64,000 bases of DNA from Mycobacterium lepraemurium. GTDB lineage: Bacteria; Actinomycetota; Actinomycetes; Mycobacteriales; Mycobacteriaceae. The notes under the pieces are model-generated. The model was not told the DNA's origin, searched no databases, and saw nothing but the letters and a program-made list of their open reading frames with translations. Where the stretch lies: assembly GCA_002291465.1 (NCBI GenBank), contig CP021238.1, forward strand, positions 1,612,001 through 1,676,000. The letters run 5' to 3'. Shown in pieces: positions 10,900-19,407 of the stretch (the first letter of the stretch is position 1; every line of letters begins with the position of its first letter). A program made the translations under genes and the position numbers.

Positions 10900-11327
10900 T
10901 GCGAATTGCGGCCGCGTGCGCGGTGCTGACCTGGCTGGCGGTGTTGAGCTGCTACGACATCCGGCAGCGCCGGCTGCTCAACGCGCTGACCCTGACCGGG
11001 GCCGCGGCGATCCTGGCGGCCGCCGGCCTGGCCGGGTGGGGGCCGGCGGCGCTGGCCGGAGCCGCCGCGCTGGCCGCGATCTATCTGCTGGTCCATGCGG
11101 TGGCGCCGGGCGGGATGGGTGCGGGGGACGTCAAGCTGGCGCTCGGTGTGGGCGCGCTGACCGGCTGCGGCGGGGTGGGCGTGTGGTTTCTGGCGGCCCT
11201 GGCCGCGCCGCTGCTGACCGTGCTGGTCGGGGTGCTCGCCCGGGTGCGCCGGGCCGCCCCGACGGTGCCGCACGGGCCGTCGCTGTGCCTGGCCGCCGCG
11301 GCCGGCGCCGGGCTGGCCCTGTTCTGA
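10899..11327 (+). CDS. Prepilin-peptidase-like A24 aspartic membrane protease, short form (Rv2551c-like)
   Basis: A 142-residue multi-pass membrane protein beginning MRIAAACAVLTWLAVLSCYDI. It carries both A24-type aspartates: the first in SCYDIRQRRLLNAL and the second in the GxGD motif GGMGAGDVKLALG. It lacks the N-terminal methylase part of full prepilin peptidases, as do the other short mycobacterial homologues. No pilin genes are visible nearby, so the substrate is unknown. At least four hydrophobic segments are present. The start codon overlaps the inverted repeat described at 10865-10899. Confidence 0.85.
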   Translation: MRIAAACAVLTWLAVLSCYDIRQRRLLNALTLTGAAAILAAAGLAGWGPAALAGAAALAAIYLLVHAVAPGGMGAGDVKLALGVGALTGCGGVGVWFLAALAAPLLTVLVGVLARVRRAAPTVPHGPSLCLAAAAGAGLALF

Positions 11328-11333
11328 TCGGCC

Positions 11334-12418
11334 TCAGTTGGCCAGGGCGGTGTGGCGCAGCAGCGGCAACAGCTGATCGCCGAGCCGGACCACCTCCGAC
11401 TGGTACGGGGTGTCCGACAGCACGAAATGGCTGACCCCGAGGTCGGCGTAGGCGCGCAGCGCGGCGGCGACCTCGGCGGCCGAGCCGACCAGCCAGGTCG
11501 TCCCGGCGCCCTCGCCGCCGTACTTGCTCGGCGTGGTGTACAGGCAGGAATCGATCAACTCGCCGCGCGCGGCCAGGCCGTTGAGCCACCGCTGCCCCTC
11601 GGAGCCCGCCGGGCCGTGCAGCAGCATCATGGTCGGGGTGCCGGCCAGCTTGGCGACCTTCGCCTCGGCGTCGCGCCAAGCCTGCTCGGAGGTGTCGCGC
11701 ACCAGCGTGGTCACCCGCAGGCCGAACTCCAGCGGCGGATGCTCGCGACCGAGCTTGTCCGACAACGCCTTCAGCCGGTCGATGCGTTCGGCGATGCCGT
11801 CCAGCGACTCGCCCCAGAACAGCTGGACGTCGGCGTCGGTCGCGGCGACCTGCTCGGCGGCCAGCGAGGCCCACCGAAATACAGCTTCGGGTGCCGTCCC
11901 TGCTCGGCGCCGAGCGGGCGTGGCCGCAGCGTCGAGTGCTCGACGCGGAAGAACTCGCCGTGGGAGGTGACGTCGTCCTGCGTCCACAACCGGCGGAGCA
12001 GCCGGATGAATTCGCGGGTGCGGTCGTACCGGCGGGACTTGTCGACCTCGGTGTCGCCGTAGGCGGCGACGTCGTCGGCCCCGCTGACGATGTTGACCAA
12101 CAGCCGGCCGCCGTTGAGCCGGTCCAGGGTGGCGGCCGCGCTGGCGAAATGCGCCGGATGCCAGTAGCCGGGCCGGACCGCCACCAGCGGCGCGAAGGCG
12201 GTGGTGCGCGCGGCGATCGCGGTGGCGACCGTGAAGGTGTCCGGCCGTCCCCAGCCGGTGCCGATCAGCGCGCCCTCCCAGCCGTGTTGCTCGGCGCGCG
12301 ACGCCAGGTCCACCGAGTAGTCCAGGCTGCCCCAGCTGCCGACGGTGTCGTCACCGCGATGGCCCGGCTCGACGGTGTTCGGGATGTACCAGAGAAATCG
12401 GCTAGCCTCGGCAGGCAC
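11334..12418 (-). pseudogene. SsuD-type FMN monooxygenase (alkanesulfonate monooxygenase family), frameshifted
   Basis: Starts at GTG 12418 (PAEASRFLWYIPNTVEPGHRG) and matches the bacterial luciferase-like FMNH2-dependent family close to SsuD, with TFTVATAIAARTTAF, LNGGRLLVNIVSG and RYDRTREFIRLL. After PKLYFGG the frame is lost. The rest (ASLAAEQVAATDADVQLFW through LLPLLRHTALAN) continues one frame over, restored if the C run at 11870-11872 had one more base. The combined length of about 360 residues is normal for the family. SsuD releases sulfite from alkanesulfonates; whether this enzyme did so is inference. It is the last gene of a three-gene minus-strand operon of related oxidases. Confidence 0.85.
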
Positions 12419-12443
12419 CGTCCACCTTCCTTCCTTCTTGCGT

Positions 12444-13725
12444 TCATGCCGCGACGACGTGCCGGTCGCCAGTGAGCCTTTCGCGCAGCGTCGCCTCGGT
12501 GTACGACGCGCGAAACAGCCCGCGCGACCGCAGAATCGGCACCACCTCGTCGACGAACACCTCCAGACCGTCGGGGAAGACCTCGGGCATCAGGTTGAAG
12601 CCGTCCGCGGCGCCGGCGCGGAACCACTGCTCGATGGTATCGGCCACGTCGACCGGCGATCCCACGATCACCCGGTGCCCCGACCCGCTGAACGCCCGCA
12701 GCGTCTGCCGCAGCGTGAGCCCGCCGCTGACGACCAGGCGCACCACCGACTCCCGAAAACCCAGGGAGCCGACGAATTTCGACGGGTCCGGTACGCTGCC
12801 CAGCAGCCGGGCGGGGATGGGTTCGTTCAGCGGCAGCCCGGACAGGTCGGCCCCCAGGGTCTGTGACAACCGCTCGACGTCGTGGCCGGCGGGCAGCAGC
12901 GCGTTCTGCTCCTCGTAGCGCCGCTGCGCCTCGGCGCGGCTGCTGCCTATGGTGGTGATCAGTCCCGGCAGGATGCGCACCGCGTCGCGACCGCGGCCGT
13001 GCGCCGCGGCGGCGTCCTTGACGTAGCGGTAGTGCTCGATCGCGGCGTCCAGGTCGAGTTCGGCGCTGAATACGGCGTCGGCGACGCGGCCGGCCAGTTC
13101 CCTGCCCTGCGGCGACCCGCCGGCCTGGACCAGCAGTGGGATGCCCTTGCGGGGACGGGCCCTGCGGCAACGAGCCGGTGACGGTGAAGAATTCGCCGCG
13201 GTGATCGATTCCGCCGCCGGCCGCGGCGGCACGCCACAGTGCCAGCACCACGTCGACGAACTCCGCGGCCCGCCAGTACCGCGTCGAGCGGTCCGGGAGA
13301 TCGGCCAGGCCGAAGTTGCCGCCCGCCGCCTCCGAATACGTGGTGACGACGTTCCACGCCAGGCGACCGCCGGAGAGCTGGTCGAGGCTGAGCAGCCGGT
13401 GCGCCAGCTCCACCGGGTCGTTGAACGTCGACGAGAACGTGCCGATCAGTCCGAGATGCTCGGTTTCGGCGGCGACGGCCGTCAGGATCACGCTCGGCTC
13501 CAGGGCCTGCGACGGGCGCAGCGCCGGATGATCGCGCACCGCCGGCCCGTCGGCCAAAAACAGCGCATCCAGCGTTCCGCGTTCGGCGATCCGGGCCATC
13601 CGCACGTAGTAGCCGGGATCGGTGAACGCGGTCGGCGGCTCGGCCGATCGCAGCCACGACGCGGTGTGGATGCCCAGGTTCAACACGTTGACGTTGAGCG
13701 TCAGGCCGCGCCCGCGGCGGCTCAC
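12444..13725 (-). pseudogene. NtaA/SnaA/DszA-family FMN monooxygenase, frameshifted
   Basis: The likely start GTG 13725 gives a protein reading LTLNVNVLNLGIHTASW, the usual opening of the nitrilotriacetate/dibenzothiophene-sulfone monooxygenase branch. RMARIAERGTLDALFLADGP and QLSGGRLAWNVVTTY follow. After GSLPQGP the frame slips at the G run 13151-13154; the remainder (RKGIPLLVQAGGSPQGRELAG through LRERLTGDRHVVAA) lies in another frame down to the TGA at 12444. Total length is about 425 residues, normal for the family. Enzymes of this branch use reduced FMN to open C-S or C-N bonds. The start overlaps the preceding stop as GTGA, indicating one operon. Confidence 0.83.
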
Positions 13726-14615
13726 AGCCGGGCCCCGCGTTCGGCGCACCGTCGAAGGCGCGGGGATGGCGCGATAGGTCGGGGGCGGCCGGGACGGGTA
13801 GCGAAAGTCGTTGCCGCAGTGTGCCCGCGCCCGGCGTGGCCAGCACGCCGCGGCGGTACGCGGCCGCCACGACCTCGTCCAGCACCGCGGTCAGCGCGTC
13901 GGCCGGCACCCGCAGCAGCACGCCGGCGGCGCCCGGCGTGCCCGCGACCCGGTCGAGCGCCGCGTGATCGACCGAGCGGACCCGAACGACGGCGCCGTAG
14001 GGCACCGGGGCGCCGTCCTCGACGACGACCACGTCCTCATCCGGTGTGGCTGCACCGGCGTGCTGCCACACCGGCAGGTCGCCCTGCCGCGAGCCGGGCA
14101 CGTTCAGCGGCCCGGCGGAGCTGGGTGGTGTCGGTGAAGACGCCGGTCGAGCGGTCGCCCAGAACCGACGCGAAAGGCCAAGTGCGCCATAGTGTTCGCA
14201 CCGCCGCGATCGCCTCCGCGGTGTGCGCCGGACCCAGGGCGGCGCCGGTCCAGGTGTCGGCGCCGGCGCCCAGGGCGATGCGCCGGTCGGCGTCCAGGGC
14301 GAACCACCCGACCCGCACGCGCGCCGCGTGGTCGACCGAGACCAGCCGGCGGGCCAGGTTGTAGGGGTGGTCGCGGTGCGGTGCCGCCGCGACGACCAGG
14401 CCCAGGTGGCTGCTGTGCCGGGCCGCGACGGTGGCGATCACCGACGCGTCGAGGCTCGGCGCGGCGGGCGGTTCGGCCCGGTCGGCGCCGATCACCCAGT
14501 AGTGCACACCGGCGGACTCCAGGCGGTGTGCCAGACCGGCGATACCCGAAGCGGGCGAGCGTTCCCCGATTCCGTCGCCGGCCAGCTCGATCCCGACGGA
14601 CAGCGCAACAGCCAT
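13722..14615 (-). pseudogene. Luciferase-like (F420/FMN) monooxygenase-family protein, frameshifted twice
   Basis: Starts at ATG 14615 (MAVALSVGIELAGDG) and reads as a short luciferase-like-fold protein: LAHRLESAGVHYWVIGADR, LDASVIATVAARHSSHLGL and a WFALDADRRIALGAGADTW segment. After VFTDTTQLR an extra G near 14114 shifts the frame; the protein continues as LNVPGSRQGDLPVWQHAG and LLRVPADALTAVLDEVVAAA. A second one-base loss near 13740 is needed to reach the TGA at 13722-13724, which overlaps the next start as GTGA. The first shift is firm; the second is inferred from that junction. It is the first gene of the minus-strand operon. The substrate is unknown. Confidence 0.7.
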
Positions 14616-14814
14616 GAACCAGGACGCTACGTGGCCGCCTGCGCGATGCAACTCCCGCGATCGTCGCGGGCCGAAAGATGGCTGACCACAGCGTGTTCCG
14701 CTTAAAAATTGTGACACGGTAAACCGTTGCCGGCATTGCGCGGCGGCGCCTAGGCTTGGTCGCTGTCGCCGCGGACCGCCGCGGCGCGGACGCATCCGGA
14801 AGGCTCTGACACGT
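14616..14814. promoter_or_regulatory. Divergent promoter region of the oxidase/ABC-transporter island
   Basis: 199 bases separate the minus-strand monooxygenase operon from the plus-strand oxidase and transporter genes. This is the only long gap in the island and must hold promoters for both directions. It contains an AT-rich patch (CTTAAAAATT, 14701-14710) followed directly by an exact palindrome with arms ACGGT and ACCGT and a two-base spacer (14716-14727). I infer an operator, possibly for sulfur- or substrate-responsive control. No regulator gene is present in the island. Confidence 0.45.
14716..14727. promoter_or_regulatory. 12-bp palindrome ACGGTAAACCGT, candidate operator
   Basis: Arms ACGGT (14716-14720) and ACCGT (14723-14727) are exact reverse complements with spacer AA, placed next to an AT-rich patch that could be a promoter core. 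It is a single copy, so the assignment as a protein-binding site is a guess from position and symmetry. Confidence 0.35.
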
Positions 14815-16025
14815 ATGCCCGTTGCATTTCACCGGCAGGACACACCCGCGGGCGCGGCGGCGGTGCAGCCCGTGCTCGCCGAGATCGCCGCGGACTACCG
14901 CCTGCGGTTGGCCGACGCGGGCACCGAACCGCCGCTGCGTGGGCTCAAACTCGTTGCGACCATCGGCTCGGCGCGCTGCGATTGGCCCGCGAGCTGTCCG
15001 GCGCCGGCTACACGGCGCCGGAGTTCTTCGACTACCTCGTCGCGCTCGCCGCCGCCGACCCCGGCCTGGCGCACATCCTGCGGATCCACTACGCACTGGT
15101 CGAGGAGCTGCAAGTCACGCCGCGGCGCCCGGGCAGCGACCGGTGGATCGCGGTGTTCGCCGAGGGCGGGCTGATCGGCGGCGCCAACGCCGAACAGAGC
15201 CAGAAGTCGGTGGGCGGCAACCACCGTGACACCCGGCTGGTCACCACTCCCGACGGGTTGCGGTTGCGCGGCAGGAAGTTCTACAGCACCGGCGCGCAGT
15301 TCTCCGACTACCTGGGGATCACTGCGCAGGACGACGACGGCGCGCCGACCGCCGTGGTGATTCCGGTCGACCGGGCCGGGGTCGAGCACCTCGACGACTG
15401 GGACGGCATCGGTCATCGCCAAACAGGAAGTGGCACAACGGTATTCAACGACGTTGCGGTCGCCGACGACGAAGTGTTCCCGCTTGGTTCGACCATCGGC
15501 GTCAACCGGGCCCGCGGCGCGCTGGTCCAGCTGTACCTGCATGCGGTGGCCGCCGGAATCCTGCGCAGCCTGACCGAGGACGCGGCGGCGCTGGTGCGCG
15601 GGCGGCGCCGGACCTACACGTTCGCCAGTGCCGACACCCCGACCGCCGACCCGCAACTGCTGCAGATCGTCGGCGAGATCGACGCGGTGGCCTACACCGC
15701 GCACGCCCTGGTGCGCAACGCGGCGGCCGAGCTCGCACCGGCGCTGCAGGCCGCCCGCGACACCGGGATCGATCCGGAACTGGAAGCCGCGGCATCGATC
15801 GCGGCCGCCCGCGTCAAGGTGGCGATCCAGGAGCCCGCGCTGCGGGCGGCGTCACGCGTGTTCGATGCCGGCGGCGCGTCCGCCGTCCAGGCGTCGGCGC
15901 TGCTGGACCGGCACTGGCGTAATCTGCGGACGCTGTTCTCGCACAACCCGACGGTCTACAAGGCGCGGGTGCTCGGCGATGTCGCCGTCAACGGCGCCGC
16001 CCTGCCCGACACCAGCTTCTTCTGA
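14815..16025 (+). pseudogene. DszC/SfnB-like acyl-CoA-dehydrogenase-fold flavin monooxygenase, frameshifted
   Basis: Starts at ATG 14815 (MPVAFHRQDTPAGAAAVQP). After RGLKLV one base is missing behind 14955. The protein then continues one frame over as RDHRLGALRLARELSGAGY and runs to TGA 16023-16025. The full reading of about 400 residues has the acyl-CoA dehydrogenase fold (EFFDYLVALAAADPGLAHI, SQKSVGGN, LRGRKFYSTGAQFSDYL) of the FMN-dependent branch that includes DszC and SfnB, which oxidise organosulfur compounds. Placement between luciferase-type oxidases and an importer supports such a role, but the substrate is inferred. An internal start such as 14982 would lose the first 55 or so residues. 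Confidence 0.82.
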
Positions 16026-16034
16026 CCCGCGCGC

Positions 16035-17627
16035 ATGGTGAAGGTAGCGACGCGCACCGCGGCGCTGGGCGCGGTGCTGTGCATCTTGGCGGCGGGGTGT
16101 TCCGGCCATCGGCACACCGCGAGCACCGGACCCACGGGTCCGCCGGTGCGCGGCGGCACCCTGACATACTCGGACGTGCAGTTCGTCACCGACACCATGG
16201 CCGCCAACTACAGCGCCAACAACCTGATGTTCCAGCTGCTCGACCGGGTGGTCTACGTCGACCCGAAAACCGACGCGGTGCTCGGGTGGCTGGTAAAAAC
16301 ATTCTCCCGCAGCCAGAACGCCACCCGGTACACCTTCACCATCCGCGACGGGGTGAGCTTCAGCGACCACACACCGCTGACCGCCGAGGTGGTCAAGGCG
16401 AATTTCGACCAGCTCGGCAAGGGTGACCCGGCTAAGAAGATGCCGGCCTTCGCCGATTTCGTCGGCTATGACCACAGCGAGGTCAGCGGCAACGTCGTCA
16501 CCGTGTTCCTCGACCGGCCTAACACCAACATCTACAAGGTGCTGTCCTACAGCCGCGCGGGCATTTGCGCACCGGCCACCCTGGCGCTCGACTACCAGCA
16601 CCAGGCCAAGGTCGAAAACGTCATCGGCTCAGGTCCTTTCGTGTACCAGTCGCAGATCCCCGACCAGCAGGTGGTGTTCACCAGGCACCCGGACTACGCG
16701 TGGCCGCCGTCGTCGTGGCCCAACCAGGGGCCGGCCTACGTCGACAAGGTCGTCTTCCGGGTGATCGGCGAGCCGGGCCTGCGCGCGGGCGCGGTCCAGT
16801 CCCATCAGGTGGACGTGGCCCGCGGAATCCAGCCCACCGACGAGCCCGCGCTCAAACAGGGTGGCCTGCAGGTGATCCCGGTGGCGACTCCCGCCGAGAC
16901 CGCGAACCTGGTCGGGTTCCGGATCAACAATCAGGTCGTCGACGACGTAAGGGTGCGCCGGGCGCTGCAACTGGGCATCGACCGTCCGGCGGTGGTGGAC
17001 ACCGTGCTCTCCGACAGCTATCGGGCGGCCGATTCCGTGCTGGGACACGACGATCCGTTGTTCGCCGATGTGAGCGCCGACATCGGGTATCAGCCGCAGA
17101 GGGCGACCGGCCTGCTCGATGCGGCCGGGTGGAAGCCGGACGGCGACGGGGTGCGCGAAAAGGACGGCAAGAAACTCGTGCTGACGCTGGCGGCGTCCAA
17201 CCAGAGCGTGGTGTTCCGCCCGGCGTTCGAGTTCATCGAAGAGCAGTGGCGGGAGCTGGGTGTGGTGCTGCAGAACCGGGCGGGGGACACGACGTTCTTC
17301 AACGCCTCCAGCAGTCAATCGTCAACCCCGTTGTTCGGCACCAGGATTCAGTACAACATCGGGCTGGGCCTGCTGTTCGGCCGCCCGAAAAGCAACCTGA
17401 CGTTCGCGCAGGACGACGCGCTGCTCGGGCTGTCCGAGGAGGAACTGCGGCAGACCGACCCGGCGCGGCTCAAAGACGTCGTCGCCCGCGAGCAGCGCAG
17501 GATCATCGATGACCAGCTGGCGTTGGTGCTGTGGGATGAGGTGCAGGTGCACGCCGCCGCACCGAACGTGCACGTGGAATTCACCGGCTACACCGAGCCG
17601 CTGCTGCAGAGCGCCTGGAAGGCGTGA
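16035..17627 (+). CDS. Lipoprotein solute-binding protein of an oligopeptide-type (family 5) ABC importer
   Basis: A 530-residue family 5 binding protein. It has a signal peptide with lipobox LAAGC (Cys22), so the mature protein is lipid-anchored outside the membrane. Typical family pieces are RGGTLTYSD, YTFTIRDGVSFSDHTPLTAEVVKANFD, VRVRRALQLGIDRPAVVD and the late TFAQDDALLGLSEEEL. It is the only unbroken gene of the 11.3-21.0 kb island. Its stop overlaps the GTG start of the permease gene (GTGA). The ligand could be a peptide, glutathione-like thiol or sulfonate; context favours an organosulfur compound but the sequence does not settle it. Confidence 0.88.
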   Translation: MVKVATRTAALGAVLCILAAGCSGHRHTASTGPTGPPVRGGTLTYSDVQFVTDTMAANYSANNLMFQLLDRVVYVDPKTDAVLGWLVKTFSRSQNATRYTFTIRDGVSFSDHTPLTAEVVKANFDQLGKGDPAKKMPAFADFVGYDHSEVSGNVVTVFLDRPNTNIYKVLSYSRAGICAPATLALDYQHQAKVENVIGSGPFVYQSQIPDQQVVFTRHPDYAWPPSSWPNQGPAYVDKVVFRVIGEPGLRAGAVQSHQVDVARGIQPTDEPALKQGGLQVIPVATPAETANLVGFRINNQVVDDVRVRRALQLGIDRPAVVDTVLSDSYRAADSVLGHDDPLFADVSADIGYQPQRATGLLDAAGWKPDGDGVREKDGKKLVLTLAASNQSVVFRPAFEFIEEQWRELGVVLQNRAGDTTFFNASSSQSSTPLFGTRIQYNIGLGLLFGRPKSNLTFAQDDALLGLSEEELRQTDPARLKDVVAREQRRIIDDQLALVLWDEVQVHAAAPNVHVEFTGYTEPLLQSAWKA

Positions 17628-18587
17628 GGGGGATGCTCGGCTACGTTCTCGCCCGGATCGGCCAGTCGGCCATTGTGCTGCTGGCGGTCTTCAGCCTGGT
17701 GTTCTGGGGCGTCAGCATCCTGCCGGCCGATCCGGCCTTCGTGGCCAAGGGGAGGGCTACTTCAACCCCGACATCGTCGCGCAGGTCAAGGCGTTCTACG
17801 GCTACGACCGGCCGCTGTGGGTGCAGTACTTCGCGCAGCTGAACCAGGTGCTGCACGGGCATTTCGGCTTCTCACTGTCCAGCGGTCAGGCCGTCACCGA
17901 CCGGATCGACGGGGTGATCGGCGAGACCCTGAAATTGGCGGCCACCGCCACCGCGTTCGCGGTGCTGTTCGCGGTGTCGGTCACCGCGCTGGCGACCACC
18001 TGCGCGCCGGTGCGGTCGGTGCTGCGCGCGATCCCGCCGCTGTTCGGCGCGGTCCCCACGTTTTGGCTCGGATTGGTTGTTCTGCAAGTGTTTTCGGTGC
18101 AGCTGGGCCTGATCTCGTTGTTTCCGGACGGATCCGTGACGTCGCTGCTGGTCGCCGTGCTGGTGCTCGCGGTTCCCGTTTCGGCGCCGATCGCGCAGGT
18201 GCTGGGTAAGAACATCGATGCCACGCTGGCGCTGCCGCACGTCAACACCGCGCGGGCCAAGGGCGGTACCCGGGCTGGGTGATCCGCAAGCACGTCGTGA
18301 AGAACGCCGCCAGGCCTGCGCTGACGGTGACCGCGACGACGGTCGGTGCGCTGCTGGGCGGCTCGGTGGTCACCGAAACGGTGTTCTCCCGCTCCGGCGT
18401 GGGTGCGGTGCTGCTGCAGGCGGTGTCCAGCCAGGACATCTCGCTGATCCAGGGCCTGGTGCTGCTGACGGCGGTGGCGATCGTGACGGCCAACCTGGCG
18501 GTGGACCTGATCTATCCGCTGCTCGACCCGCGCGTCACGCGGGTGCAGCGCCGCGGGTTCACCACCCGGCTGGGCGGGTTCGGATGA
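17624..18587 (+). pseudogene. DppB/OppB-type ABC permease, two frameshifts
   Basis: Starts at GTG 17624 inside the binding-protein stop, or ATG 17633, with LGYVLARIGQSAIVLLAVFSLVFWG as the first membrane span. A G run at 17749-17752 is one base short, so the frame is lost after AFVAKG and resumes as EGYFNPDIVAQVKAFYGYDRP. A second base is missing near 18275 in the EAA-loop motif (NTARAKGGTRA / WVIRKHVVKNAARP), where DppB contacts its ATPase. About six membrane spans and 320 residues are recovered in total. The transporter cannot assemble without this subunit. The stop overlaps the next start as ATGA. Confidence 0.87.
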
Positions 18588-19389
18588 GCGCGCGCACGGC
18601 GTCCTGGCCGGTGCGGATCTCCGCGGCGGTGCTGATCCTGATCGCCGCCTGGGCGGCGGATCCGGGGCTGTTCACCGATCGAAACCCGTTCAAGGGCAGT
18701 CTGGTTGACAAGTTTCAGCCGCCGAGCGCGGCGCACTGGTTCGGCACCGACCACCTGGGCCGCGACGTGCTGACCCGGGTCATCTACGGGATCTCGCATA
18801 CCGTCGCCACCGCGGGGTTGGCGGTGGCGGTGGGGCTGCTGCTCGGCAGTGCCATCGGCATCGCCGCCGGCGTCAGCGGACCCGTGGTCGCCGCCGCCGC
18901 CATGCGAGCGTCCGACGTGTTGCTGGCGCTGCCGGGGTTCCTAACGTCGGTGTGGATCGTCACCGCCTACGGCCCCGGACCGCTGTCGGTCGGCGTCGGT
19001 GTGGGCATCGGTTCGATCGCCGTCTTCGCGCGGGTGTTTCGCGCCGAAGTGCTGTGGGTGCGGGCGCTGGACTATGTCGAGGCCGCCTTCCTGTCCGGCG
19101 AGACCCGCTGGTCGGTCATCCGCCGCCACATCGTTCCCAACGCCGCCGGCGCCGTGATCGCGCTGGCGGTGATCGATCTCAGCGGTGCGATCCTGCTGAT
19201 CTCGGCGTTGGGCTACCTCGGCTACAGCGCCCCGCCGCCGACACCGGAGTGGGACTGCTGGTCGCCGAGGGCCGCCGCTATCTGGCCACCGCGTGGTGGC
19301 TGGCCACCCTGCCCGGCGCCGTGGTCCTGTCGGTGATCCTGGCGCTCGGCGTGCTCAGCCGCCGGGCGCTGACGCCGCACCGCATCTGA
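18584..19389 (+). pseudogene. DppC/OppC-type ABC permease, C-terminal frameshift
   Basis: Starts at ATG 18584 (MSARTASWPVRISAAVLIL). It has the DppC periplasmic signature HWFGTDHLGRDVLTRVIYG and several spans. The EAA-loop region AAFLSGETRWSVIRRHIVPN is intact. Near the end a G run at 19251-19253 is one short, so after PEW the frame is lost; LLVAEGRRYLATAWWLATLPG and the last span up to TGA 19387-19389 lie in another frame. Only about the last 45 residues are affected, but they contain the final membrane helix. Confidence 0.85.
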
Positions 19390-19407
19390 ACGAGAAGAGA
19401 ACGCACA

